Source: Lumbricus rubellus (lineage: Eukaryota > Annelida > Clitellata > Crassiclitellata > Lumbricidae). Taken from it: a stretch of DNA of 64,000 bases. Every line of letters begins with the position of its first letter. Position 1 is the first letter of the stretch. The DNA lies in assembly GCA_945859605.1 (NCBI GenBank), contig OX243820.1, positions 34,747,196 to 34,811,195 of the forward strand, written 5' to 3'. Positions 12,358 through 47,159 of this stretch are shown here, in pieces. The notes beneath the pieces were generated by a model, which made no database searches, was not told where the DNA came from, and was given only the letters and a program-made list of their open reading frames with translations. A program made the position numbers and the translations under genes.

Positions 12358-12600
12358 TATCCTGACTAAGAAATTATTGTTTTACAGTGTACAGCTTGTA
12401 TACGGTAGGCTACCCTATGTGGTCTTGGGCACACAATTGGGGGAATCTACATGAAAATTTCATGATTAATCAAGTCACACTCCAGCGAGCGCGCAGCAAG
12501 AATTTCAGCGTAGGAGTTGGGCTACAAAAGTAGACTAGTGGGCGACGTTTCCGATATTTAACTCTACGACTTCTACGACGTAACCGGACATAAGATCAAA

Positions 12601-35716
<23,116 letters not shown>

Positions 35717-37301
35717 GATGCATCCGAATGCGGATCGATGTCGTCGCTTCTTCGTCGTTGTCCGTGGTTTCTGGTCATTCCTGTGTTGTGTGCGTAATTG
35801 TGTTGCCGATGGTTACGTCGATGAAGTTGGAAGAAGGTCGTAGTCATCGCCCCAAGTTTGTTTCTGTTCAAACGTTTGATGTTTGGTACACTGCATGCGG
35901 TTGTTGAATATCTTCTTGATTTTTTTCTGCCTTATTTACTTTGTTGTCATGTTTAGAACATGTTGCTTTGGTAAATGCTGGTCAATTTAAGTATTTCTTT
36001 TGTCACGGACATGACAGGGGAATGGGCGGGCCGATTAGTCAATCGTGGCGTATTGAAACATGGGAGTTTTTGTGGTAGGTAGAGCGTTAGTTGGGCTGTG
36101 TAGCGAGTATTGAGTGCGCTACATGATGTGGTTATGGTTCGAACTACTCATTGTAGAGATACATAGTTGCCTGAACTTGCTGCTGTAAAAATTTTAATTT
36201 AAATTCCCTGCAAATGTTTCCTCATGTGCATTTTGATGTTTTTCATCTGCTCTAGTCAAGAGCAGATTCCACCAGAGGTGTGCAGATTTGGCCACGATGC
36301 CCCCATGTAGGCTTTGGGCAGGACCAGTGCTGTTTGAGATTAGTGTAAAGTTCGTTACTATATTTTGAAGGTTAAGGAGGTTATGGGAAAACTGGGAAAC
36401 TGGTGAGTGGTTCTTGTACTAGTTAGGGTTTGACTGATGGGTTTAGTATGGTTAAAGTTGATGGACTGGCTAATTGAAGTTTAAAAGTTAACTGGCTGAC
36501 TAATTAAGGTTAGTGTTAGACTACCAGTTAAGTTGGGTTAAAGTTAACTCTGATTTTAGTTAAGTTAGGGTTAGGTTTAGCTGAAGGGTTGATTAACCCT
36601 TTAAGATGTATGGCAAACTAATGAGAATTGCTGTTGTTAAATGGCCAAAAATGGGAGTTAACTAATGACTTTGTATATGACACCTCAGTGAGTTATTTAT
36701 GAAATGCGGAAAACTATTGACAAGTGAACTGGACCTCAAACGAGTTATGGTCGAATTAAAGTTTTTACTTTTAAAATTTGTGAATTGAAAAATGTGTGAA
36801 ATGTTTTTATAGAAATTCTGATCATATGAAAAATGGGAAGTTACCGCAGAAGAGGCCTATAAGAAACGTCTGATGCTGGGTCTGCATGATCGGCATTTTC
36901 TGTTAAACCTGACGTTGTTGGCCTAGATCGACAGAAACCTTTTCCCGTTACTTTCACAAGTATTTCCTGTCCTTAAGTCGACGCATCAATAAATATTGCT
37001 GTGCATAGGAGAATGACTAGTTGGCCTACACGTGCGATAGAAGTTGATGCATAGGCATTTTGTACATTTAGGACATTGCATGAACAGACATTTTAATTGA
37101 TCAAGTAACTGAATTTTTTATGAAGGGCTATCATGTAAGATGCCCTTAAATTTTACATTTTGGAAGTAAATATCTTCTTCTGTCTTCTGTCAGGTGTGTA
37201 TGCCGATGATGAGGTTTTTACAAGATAGCTCCATTTATTTTTGTCTTCTTTTTCTTTTGTTTTGCATGGATTCCTTCCATATATGTAGTTGGTGTTGTAT
37301 T
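35717..37301. other. NMNAT 3' flank, no further gene seen
   Basis: Includes presumptive NMNAT 3' UTR and a degenerate GTTAGGGTTAACT-rich patch at about 36360-36600. No coding region recognised. Confidence 0.5.
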
Positions 37302-37309
37302 TTACATTT

Positions 37310-37505
37310 CAGGACTGTTTTTAAGGAATTTTTAGAACTGCACAACCTTTTCTTTCCTTTTCCATCCTCCATGGTAAATTACTCCCAATCGGAGGACAAT
37401 GGCTTTTTTAAAATTAGTTTTATCTGTACAGAAGTGCTTCTACAACTGCACAAACACATTTTAGAACTCCACATTTTGTGTACAACTGCACGTTAAAAAA
37501 CCCTG
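37310..37505 (+). mobile_element. hAT-like MITE, family 1, copy 3
   Basis: A 196-bp copy starting CAGGACTGTTTTTAAG and ending GTTAAAAAACCCTG, with perfect 8-bp TSD TTACATTT (37302-37309, 37506-37513). Confidence 0.9.
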
Positions 37506-37513
37506 TTACATTT

Positions 37514-39670
37514 TGGAAGTGTCCATTTTTTGGTCAGTGCTGTTTGCGTCCATAAGTTGCGACCAGACCATTCTTCGCAATTACCCCTCATCCAATTGTA
37601 CATGTTTAGAATGCAATCAAACGGGTCTGTGAAATAAGGCCGCATATGGTTGCATTTTTTTATGATCGTGAAAGCGAAGGATTTTTTGGCTTCAGTTTAT
37701 TTGAAGAACTAATTTATTTCTAGGTTAGAAATACACCTCTGTAGATACGAACTTTGAAAATAAAGCATAAGGTTATGTGTTTACTATAGTCATCTGGTGT
37801 GAGGAATATTGCAGCGAAACTCAGACCCGCATTAATATGGGCACTAACGGTATTGCACCACGTGGGTTCACTGTTTTTTTGCGAAGCCCACAGTTATAAA
37901 TATGTGTGTGGTTGACCGGTTGTTTGCCAGACGGGGAACCATTGCAGGGTAATCACAGCATCGAAACCTACACTAGTTTAATGTGGCTGCGGTAAATTGA
38001 TCAGTGAATCTAGAATCAGAAAGATAATATATATTCATTCACTGCTTGGTCTGTTTTTCCTGAAAGTTGTCGCATGTATGTGTGCTTACGTGGTGACTTG
38101 TATCGTCGATTTTTTTTTTTGCAAGTATTTCATTTTCTGTTTTGCGTTGCTGATAAATGTCAATACTCTGTGCCCAGAATCCTGCCGTTAAATTGGATTT
38201 AAGAGATTTTTATGCAAAGTAATAATTCGGTCAAGTCATTGATAAACTTCAGCTGTTACACTTGACATTCTAGATTAGGAAATTTCATGTGTTTAGTTGA
38301 GTTTGTATGTTTTATGGGCCTTATCCATATATTATGTATGCAAAAATCGTATTTTCAACCACCCTGCTGCAACTCGTACATTTTGCAGCCTCCTCCCCCA
38401 TGCTTACGTACTAATTATCTCTCCCTCTTCCCGTTTACAGAAGTTAATTAGCCAAAGTCATCTCTGAAACAAGCTAATGTAGACATCGTAATTTGACATT
38501 TATTTTGCATACATGTGTTGTGTTGAAACCCCTCCTCTGCCGTTCGCACTCGTAGGCAAATTCCATAAATCTGGTAACCCTTCCCCTCTGTGAGTATGGT
38601 GCGTATTTAATATATGGCACATGTGTAGTGTTGTATGATGGTTTGTGTGTTATAAATAGGATTGAATGCTTTGAATGTCAGTTTCGTATAATCTTGTCTG
38701 TGATGTCTCCTCAGGTTCCGTTTTCTGTATCAATGTATCGGTATTTGCTTTCGAGTCAAAATTTGATGTTATGCAAAATGATATTGTTAGGATTGTGTGA
38801 CTTTAATTATGTTACTAGATAAAATCGTATTAATTAATTTTCAAAATTTGAGCTTTTTCAATTCCAAATCATCGATCACGTTAAATGTTGTGCAGCATTT
38901 TGGTTCATTGTGTATTAAAAGATTTAATATTCACCTCCTTGAAGATTTATTTAAATCATTACCAGGTGAATGGGTTTTTTTTGGCACATCATGTAAATCG
39001 TTTAGAATTGCACTAAAATTTCTGTTTGATATTTTTTAATTGTTTACTTTCGTTGATGAAGAAAGTTCAGCTGTTTTATTTCTGATTTTTCTCGGTTGTA
39101 AATGTTGTAAATTCTTTTGCGTCGTTTGTCTTGCAACAGTTTTTCAAAGAGAATACTTTATAATATTCAAGTGCATCTTAGATGGAATGTGTTTTTTGTT
39201 TCGATTTTTTTCTTCTTTTGTTTGCGTTATATTTTTTGCTTTGGATTCGGTGATCAGAAGCTCCGGTGGTTAAGATGCTCAACTGGCAAGTCCTGATTTC
39301 ATTGCGTGTTTTCCTAGTCTTTTGTTGGAGTTATGACGTTCCAATGTGATTTCTGGTGCTAGACAAAGATGCAGCAGTGTCATTATAGTACACGTGGTGA
39401 CCGAGACACTTAAATTTATTATGCATAAACTATAATTTATGAAGTATCGAGACCAAGCATCAAAATAGTGACCAATCATCAATTGTTGGCACTCGTCATT
39501 TGAGAGTGAAGACTAGCTCAGCTTCCATACTCCGTAATGGTGTCAGATGAGAATCCTCCAACCTAATACCCCTATGCTACAAGTTGAGCAATCCGATCAA
39601 TAACGCTACGGTGGCGTACGACCCGTACCCCTCCATCAGTAAATGGAGCATGATAGTGTAACACCAGACA
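37514..39670. other. No supported gene
   Basis: AT-rich; several short ORFs without recognisable domains. Confidence 0.55.
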
Positions 39671-39674
39671 GTTC

Positions 39675-39885
39675 AGTTACTGCGTGGTCGAGTGGGTTGT
39701 AGCCCGCTCGCCGCGCCGGCGGCCCGGGTTCAATTCCCGGTCGGATCTTTACTGCGGGTGGCTCGGTCGCAATATAAACGTGGAGTGTGAGGTTGTTCTC
39801 TGCCTCCGACACTAATCATCTTCGATATGAAACAGTGTCGTTAAGCCCTGAACTCTGAGTTAAGTTACTGTGTGTCACAGTGTGG
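39675..39885 (+). mobile_element. tRNA-derived SINE
   Basis: RNA polymerase III A box TGGTCGAGTGGG (39685-39696) and B box GGTTCAATTCC (39727-39737) lie at tRNA spacing. A perfect T-arm CCGGG-TTCAATT-CCCGG spans 39724-39740. The acceptor stem does not pair, so it is not a working tRNA. A ~140-bp unrelated body follows, with CGTTAAGCCCTGAA near its end. Confidence 0.75.
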
Positions 39886-40095
39886 TATTTCTTTCTAGTC
39901 GAACAAGTATCTAGATGTGGGCAACGGTTTTGTAGTGTGTGTTACCAGACACTAATCGTTGGTTTAACGTAGTGTGTAGTGGTGCTAGAAGTTTGCTGTA
40001 CCAAGGAAGGTAAGCAACTGAAAAAACCGTCTGTGTTTGTTCCCATATCAAAGATACTTCACCCGCAGTTAAAGTTTTAAAATAAAATAATAATA

Positions 40096-40165
40096 CCCTG
40101 AAAAGGCAAAACACAATAACTTCTTACTACAAGAGTCAAAGTTACTGTGTTTTGCCTTTTCAGGG
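40096..40165. repeat. Near-perfect 25-bp stem-loop
   Basis: Arm CCCTGAAAAGGCAAAACACA plus ATAAC (40096-40120) pairs with 40141-40165 with one mismatch around a 20-nt loop. It could be a palindromic MITE remnant or a hairpin RNA. Confidence 0.7.
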
Positions 40166-40717
40166 CACTACCCTTAATCCTGTACACTGGTCGCACGGCT
40201 AGATCCGTTGTAATCTATATAAGCTGTTCTTTCACGTATAATTCTGCAATGGCCAGTGAGGATATGGGTTACAGGTTCTTATGGCAATACGATGACTGCG
40301 CTGTAGTTATGAGTTATTAGATTATCTCTAGAAGGAATTTTATGCATTTGCTGTGAAAACGTCATGTGCTGTAAGAGGTGCTTTGTAGTTGAATGCTGTT
40401 ATATAAGTTAAACTTAATCGCTTTTAACTATTAAATGAGTTGCAATCAGAATGTAGTCGAATACTCCCATTGTAGCGGTGTATTTTAGGTGACCCCTCGT
40501 GCACTTCTATTATAGGCCTAGTGGCCTACATTGGGCCAGATAGAAGCATTTATTCGAGAGAGTGTGCGTGTAGACCTATGTACATTGTGCAATGTACATG
40601 TAGCCTATGTGTGTGTGTGCTGAGTATGAGTGCTGCACCAACAATCCAATTTTGGTTGGCAAACTTGGCACATAGGCTACCTAGTTGGAAAATGGTCCTT
40701 AATTTATTTCGAAAATA

Positions 40718-40719
40718 CC

Positions 40720-40801
<82 letters not shown>

Positions 40802-40803
40802 AA
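40718..40803. repeat. Compound microsatellite (CTGT)n(CT)n(CA)n
   Basis: Three adjoining simple arrays run together. The ORFs across it are artefacts. Confidence 0.93.
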
Positions 40804-41564
40804 ATCCACACACACAAACACAAATAATTAATTTTCTAGTTGAGAGCTTTTCTGCGATTCACAGACCGACCACCGTCTGCCCCTTATTATAAGTTTTTAA
40901 TTGCCTTCTAATAGATAAAGAGTTATCGCACTTCAATTTATTGGGCACTTCGTATAATCACCGTCGGTGTGCTATATGGGAGTTGGAAGCGAACGACGAA
41001 ATACCCCACCCCCTCCTCAGCCTAGTGACCACAGTCAAGTCCGGAGGGGGGCCACTACAGCGTCTTTATGCAGCGAAAAACAAGAGGCAACAAACAATCG
41101 ATTACTGAAGCCTAACGCTTTAGCAATTAGAGACGATCCTTAATTACAGATCTAATTAATCGAATTTGTGAGGGGCTACCCGGTGGTACCGATAATCACT
41201 TGGACTAGAGTATACACAGTGATACCTCTACTTTTTAGTTTGGCTGTGCAAATCGCCATATATGGAGTAACCCCTAGAGTAGATATAACAGATTCTCACT
41301 TTTGGACATGACCGTGTAACCCCACTTCGGGTACCATTTGTTGCAGCTAACTATTTCTAGTTGCCATTGTTGGTTAACCCCTTTAATTAACTGTGCTGTG
41401 CGCGGAGCCAGTTTAACCCTTGTTGTGTTGTTTCTGTTCTTTCCGCTGCTCCTCGCCCGCCCTCACCTCGCTGTTGCCCTCAACACCCACCCGTACAACT
41501 CCATTTATTCTGCGCCCGGTCTACTAAAGTAAGCTGATGAACAATTTCACGCTGTCTCCCACAG
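40804..41564. other. No confirmed gene; upstream of a terminal exon
   Basis: A hydrophobic short ORF at 41338-41532 (LVVLFLFFPLLLARPHLAVA) ends just before the exon at 41565. A 36-bp GT-AG intron between them would not keep the frame, so it is not joined here. Confidence 0.45.
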
Positions 41565-42349
41565 ACCCGAAGCAGCCACCGGCATCGAAGGCCCACGTGT
41601 CACGCGGCCAGGGGAACCACGCGCCACCGCTGGGCCGTCCGCCGGGCAAGGGAGGAGGCGGAGGAGGAGGCAAGCACGAAGAAAAGAGGGACGCCTGCAA
41701 CAACCTCGTTCTCGACCTTCAGCAGGCCGAGTGCTGTAAGGCGTTCCTGAGGACGCAGTCCCTGGACAACGAGGGCCGCTGCTGTCAGCTGATCCCCTAC
41801 CAGACGCAGCGACCCAACCAGCGCCGCTTTCGTGACTTGAACCTCGACCAGGAACATCGCGCCGCCGCCGCTCGCGAGTACAAGCGCGAGATCTCCTCCG
41901 ATTCCGTGCAGAGCGAGCGGCCGCCGAGCACCCCAGGACTGGACGAAGACGGAGGAGGAAAGAAGCGAGGAGGAGGAGGGATGAAGGGAGGTTCATTCGA
42001 TTCGGAGAAGGAGGATAAGCGTACTTCCGGTGGTGGTGGTACAGGCGGGAAGAGCAGGAATAAGTCGGGAGGAAGTGTGCGCTACAAGAGAGACGATTCT
42101 CTCGATTCTCTGCTGTCATCGGAGAACGAGAAGTCGGCGTCGAGGAGAAGTCTGCGCGACTCCTCGCTGAGAAAGGATTCTCTCGACTCCATCGGGTCGT
42201 CGAGAAGTCCGAACGTGGAGTCGCGGCCGCCGTCGCCTGCTCCTCAGCAGCAGCTGCCGAAGAAGTCCTTCAACTGCATGGTCGCCGACATCGTTGGTCT
42301 CGTCAGACGTATCAAACGTCTGCGCTTCTCGCATGAAACTCACGTCTAA
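41565..42349 (+). CDS. Terminal exon of an unrecognised gene, PDZ-ligand C-terminus
   Basis: The acceptor CTGTCTCCCACAG precedes 41565. The frame then runs 261 codons to a TAA; an ATG at 41537 would also open it. It is GC-rich compared with its surroundings, as real exons here are. Features: basic/Gly-rich start, a Cys block NNLVLDLQQAECCKAFLRTQ, then RCCQLIPYQTQ, acidic and Ser-rich repeats (DDSLDSLLSSENEKSASRRS, then RKDSLDSIGSS), a hydrophobic-basic segment MVADIVGLVRRIKRLRF and the last four residues ETHV, which fit a class I PDZ ligand. The family is not recognised; a cytoplasmic tail of a membrane or scaffold protein is a guess. Confidence 0.6.
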
Positions 42350-42369
42350 ATGTTTAGAGAGTGCATGTT

Positions 42370-42560
42370 GTTCAGCTTAACTACCTGCCTACCTACCTGC
42401 CTATCTAACTGCCTACTTGTCTACGGTACCTGCTGGCCTACCTGTCTGCCTGCCTACTTGCCTGCGGTACCTGCCTGCCTACCTGCCTGCCTACCTACCT
42501 GCCTGCCTACCTGCCTGCCAGCCCACTTGTCTACGGTACCTGCCTGTCTGCCTGCTTGCC
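42370..42560. repeat. CCTGCCTACCTA minisatellite
   Basis: Degenerate CCTGCCTAC tetramer and octamer repeats with GGTACCTGC recurring at intervals of about 50-70 bp, in the 3' UTR of the preceding exon. Confidence 0.85.
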
Positions 42561-42599
42561 ACCAGGTTCGTGTGTTCCTCCATCTATGTCTGTAGACCG

Positions 42600-45500
42600 C
42601 CGAGAATGAACTGGACTTCCACGATGTTGTTTTCCTGGCAAAACTATGGTATCGGGGAATAGCAGGATATACAGTATCTTTGGACAGTATCCCTAACCGA
42701 CCCTCACGACGCCTGATCTGATCCTAAACGACACTTTAATTATTGGTCCTCGATATTATAGTTATGCCGTTTCTCGCAGAATCTTCGTGTGACGGCGTAG
42801 ATTTCGTCTGCACTGTTAATTTATAACATGTTTTGAACGTTTCGTCGATGATCCCACACTAACATTTGTGAATAATTATATGAATGTAATTAATGGTTTT
42901 ATTTCGATCAGCTAACTAACTAACTTAATTTCTGCGATGTTCTCGCCAATCAGACATTTCAGTCTAATCAGATATTTGAGTTAATTTTTTAAAGGTTTCT
43001 TTGATCTCTCATCATGATGTTTCTGTGCATTATGCCAACGTTAGACCTATACGCAGCCGAAATATAAAAAGACAATTAGCCTATTATTGTTGCTAAGTAT
43101 AATCATCCCCAGCCGGGGCGTAAAAGCCAATGAACCTGCCTTCGGGCAGAGAACCATCATCATAATATTATTCAATTTATAAACAGTACTTCTTTACTAG
43201 ACGATCACAGGGCAAACTAAATAATCATTAATTAAGAATCGCTTGACAAATCAAACCTAACATGTGTAGGCTAAACCAAAGGGGCGCAGGGTTCTGTTTA
43301 ACCCTATCGAGAAAATAAACGAAAAATAGCCTGCAATACAAATAATTATACCATACAGCTTCGTGAATTTCCATTGTCTGCGTCTGTTAGATTTGTTCCA
43401 AAATAAAACTTTTGGTAACAGAGAAGTACGTCACAAATTGTTGTTGACGTCAGAGAGAATAGTGTTAAAACTTAGGCTAAAGCTAAGGTAACGGTTGCTA
43501 AGAAACAAATTTAGGGCATGCATTGCTGTCTGTCACCCTGTGGCGTCACAAGTCTGCTACATTAAACAATTGGTGGTTACGTCAAATGCTTTGCAAATTA
43601 CAATGTAAAGATGCCTACCAGGTAATAGTTGCTAGGCATGAGAATACGTCATATTGCTAATCATATTGTTTATTGTGCACTAAGTATTTGGCTGCACAAA
43701 ACTGTCGACTCTAATTATTATTGTTGTTCATACAGTATTACATAAATCTGTGACAATTCGGTTGCTAAGCAAAAGAAATAAGCGTTTTCGTCATGTAAGT
43801 TTGAGTGACGTCAATGATAAGTGTTAATTTAAGAAATAATTTGTTGCCGGGCAAAAATCGTAAAAAGTTGTGCTTACTGAGCCCAAGATGTCGTTTTGCA
43901 TTGTTTACGTCACATCTGGTGTTTCACTCCAACATCTTGAGTAATACGGATTCCGTGGACCTAAAATTATGTGCTTATGATGTCATACGCTTATTACGTC
44001 ACCATTATTTGTTATTCGACAACATCCATGATTGTTTACTTTATTGCTAAGTTTGTCTGAACCGGTAGCCTACTTGAGTATATTTTTCTGTATGCACGGA
44101 TTTCAATTTCTCTGTTAAAGTATCTGCTGAATGATAATAGTGGGTTGCGCTTGTTATTTTAATTGTTGTCTACGCAGTTTGGAGATATTTATCGCTATTA
44201 GAGAGTAGAGACTGCTTTTGACTGCTTATAATCTGGCACAGCTGTCTATATGCACTGCTGTAGTAATTAGTTTCTCAAGCGGTTATAGACTTGTAACGCT
44301 CACAACATCTATTAGCCTACTTTTGCTTAATTCAATTAATCATAATCTGAATTTCTGCAGTTTAATTTAATTTGTCGACCTTGTTATTTACACGTTAATT
44401 GAGCGTATTAGGCCCTATACAATAGACGTGTCGTGATAATAATTACGAATGTATCTTGTCGCAGTAATTGACTGATTGCTTCTTGGCGTTGTGTTTGGTG
44501 AAGTAAAAAACTTTGTCTTGTCCGTTTATTTTACGAGACAAATAATTAATTGACGAAACTGTTCCACAAAATTTTAACAGGTTTTTTCTACGTGAAACGT
44601 GGGCTTTAGTCTTCAACAAGATATGTTCTAAGTATCTAAGACATTCTGTGGAGCTTACACCGGAATTATTTGTTAGATCAACGTGGAAGCAGTGTTTAGT
44701 AGGCCTATAGTCTCTCTGCTTGGGGTGGGAATTCACGTTTGGGGGGGGGGTCCCCCGGGAAAAATACCGTTTTGGTTGGATGACAATCGACCCTGAGCGA
44801 CCGACTACACCATGTGATCGTCCATTTTCTGACGACCTTTTTGTTAGTCTTTCTGTGAAAATCTCTGAAAAATATACTATTTTCGCTACCCAAAAACTGA
44901 TGACCATTTTTAGCCTTTCTTTCTGCATTTTTTCTGGGATGGAGGGGAATAGTACGTATCTACATAGCCTAAGTAGAAAACCTCTCGATTTTTTGGTGGG
45001 AAATTCATTCCTGGAGGACTTTACGTTCCCCCGCCACCCCCGAGACGTCTAGATTAAACACTGCGTGAAAGCCTTGTTCAGGATGTCCTGTAACCTACAG
45101 AATGATACTGTTGGATATGGACGTTGCGTGGAACCTTCGCCACATTCTTTAGAATCGAATGCTCCTCTCAAGAGACCATCTGTAACTAAGCTTGATTACT
45201 GGAATGCTATTTATCCTTTGAGACTCGTCTGTCAATGCATTTGTTTTGATGTTGTATGTTCGCATGGATATAAAAATTATTATATCTTCGTTGCTGATTC
45301 ACGACTTTGTTTTCGGATTTTCTTAGTTCAAAATTCGGCGTCCTATAAAACAGGCGTACTAATAATTGTTGGGCATATCGAAACCGTGTTGGTCAATGCA
45401 TGTACAGTGTCAGTATGTAAGCATGCCTTATTTGTATATGCCTAGGCTTAGTATCCTGATTAGTGACAAGGAAGCATCTGAGACTCTGAGTTAGGTTGCC

Positions 45501-45979
45501 AAGCATGGGTGCTCACTGCTCACGGTGATGGGACGGGGGCCGCGGGTAGTAACGAGTCAGCTTGATTGGCGTTCATAAGTTAAGTAAGTAGGCCCTTATA
45601 CACACGACAATGACTGTAGTTAGGACTGCAGAATACATAGACATTGAATCCCTATAGGTGCCTTGTGCATGATCGAAGAGACACTGATGCACTAGACCTT
45701 ATTGCAATAATTATTAAATGCGACAGTTCGTCAAGCTTTCCATTCGTTGGCGAAAACCTTGCTACCCATTTTTTGCTGATGCAGGTAGGCGAAGGTATAC
45801 CTGCAGACAATTGCTAGATTTTGAGAATAATTGTTGTTACTTACCCCGAACGTGCCTATGCAGATTGCTATTAGCGAGCTTTACAATCAGCAGTAACTGT
45901 TGTTGAAGTTATGTAGCGCCATGAGAACTCAACACAAGCATTGTTATAACTCAGAAAAACACAAAATCAACAAAAAGTT
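42600..45979. other. No supported gene; CRE/X-box-like patch
   Basis: No coding region recognised. At 43420-44010 there are many ACGTCA words and three GTTGCTA(A/G)G words. ORFs at 44443-45052 show no family resemblance. Confidence 0.5.
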
Positions 45980-45987
45980 GAGAAAAC

Positions 45988-46169
45988 CAGGGTTTAAAGT
46001 GTGGCGTCCTGCGTTATGGACGGCGTCCTGGCACTTGTTTTCAAATCTCTATGCCGTCCTGCCACTTAAATTATTTGGCCAGCACACCTGAAAATGTAAG
46101 GGGCGTCCTGGCACTTCTTTTGGAAAGGTAAGGGGTGTCCAGGCACTTTTTAAAAACATTTTAGCACTG
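45988..46169 (+). mobile_element. hAT-like MITE, family 2, copy 1
   Basis: Starts CAGGGTTTAAAGTGTGGCG and ends CATTTTAGCACTG, 182 bp, with perfect 8-bp TSD GAGAAAAC (45980-45987, 46170-46177). The body repeats GGCGTCCTGGCACTT several times. Inverse relative of 61090-61279. Confidence 0.9.
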
Positions 46170-46705
46170 GAGAAAACATTATGGATTTAATCTTTACGCA
46201 TCTAAATCTAATCTAAAAATGTCGTGGTGTCGCTATCAAAGCATAACACTGGAGAGTTGCACTCGGTACTGTCTGCATGGTACTCGAGTACAACCTGAGG
46301 TGAGTAAGGTCTTAAGTACTTGTACATGTACTTGTGTTTCTACACGAACCCTCATACTTTGATCATGCAGTAGGCCTAATTTGAACACCTCTGTAGAATA
46401 ATTTTCAGACATTAAACTCAGTCTTGACTCTGTCGCCAACAATTCAATTACCGAGGTATTTAGGCCTATATTGTATATTCACAATACTTTTCACTTCTCC
46501 TTTCTTCAGGAAATGTACATAACACCTCCTTTAGCCTAGGCCTAAATGCATCAACACATACTCAAAGTGCTACCCATCATCTCTGTCTCTTTCTGTGTCT
46601 GTCTGTCTGCCTGTGTCCTACTGGATGTCTGTGTCTGATTGTCGGTCTGTCTCTATGTGTCTCTCTTTCAATCGGTAAGTCGCTGTTTATCTGTCTGGCT
46701 GACTG

Positions 46706-46830
46706 TCTGACTCATTCATTCATTCCGAAAACTTATATAGCGCCCATTCAAGAAGACTACTCAGAGTCGCTCTCAACCCAGCCACGGCTAAAAAGATAGG
46801 TCTTAAGCAACTGGTAGAAAGCAGGCAAAT
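46706..46830. repeat. Dispersed repeat, ACTCAGAAGCGCTCCC family, copy 4
   Basis: ACTTATATAGCGCCCATTCAAG, CTACTCAGAGTCGCTCTCAA and CACGGCTAAAAAGATAGGTC; the best preserved copy. It is preceded by (CATT)n. Confidence 0.6.
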
Positions 46831-46837
46831 TAAACTT

Positions 46838-46843
46838 ACTGTC

Positions 46844-46894
<51 letters not shown>

Positions 46895-46896
46895 GC
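46838..46896. repeat. (CTGT)n microsatellite
   Basis: Tetranucleotide array with few interruptions. Confidence 0.9.
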
Positions 46897-47049
46897 ATTT
46901 CTGTCAGTCGTTCTGACGGTCTTACACTGCCTTATGAATGGAGTTATAATTATGGTCTATATTCATTTACGTTAAAGAAAATATAATATATTAGGGCTGT
47001 ATTTCTCTGTAATTGATATGCCACATAAAGGTTATAATTATATACACAC

Positions 47050-47052
47050 AAG

Positions 47053-47090
<38 letters not shown>

Positions 47091-47114
47091 GTCACACACA
47101 CACACACACACAAG

Positions 47115-47155
<41 letters not shown>
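47050..47155. repeat. (CA)n microsatellite with AAGTCACA interruptions
   Basis: Three CA blocks separated by AAGT; the ORF crossing it is an artefact. Confidence 0.93.
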
Positions 47156-47159
47156 CAAT

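Noticed and set aside
39675..39747. Functional tRNA gene
   Set aside because: A and B boxes and T-arm are present, but the acceptor stem does not pair and a SINE-like body follows.
41338..41532. Hydrophobic ORF that might be an exon joined to 41565 through a 36-bp intron
   Set aside because: The splice would break the reading frame and the intron is implausibly short.
44443..45445. Overlapping ORFs of 110-161 codons
   Set aside because: No domain, no codon bias, no splice context supporting a gene.
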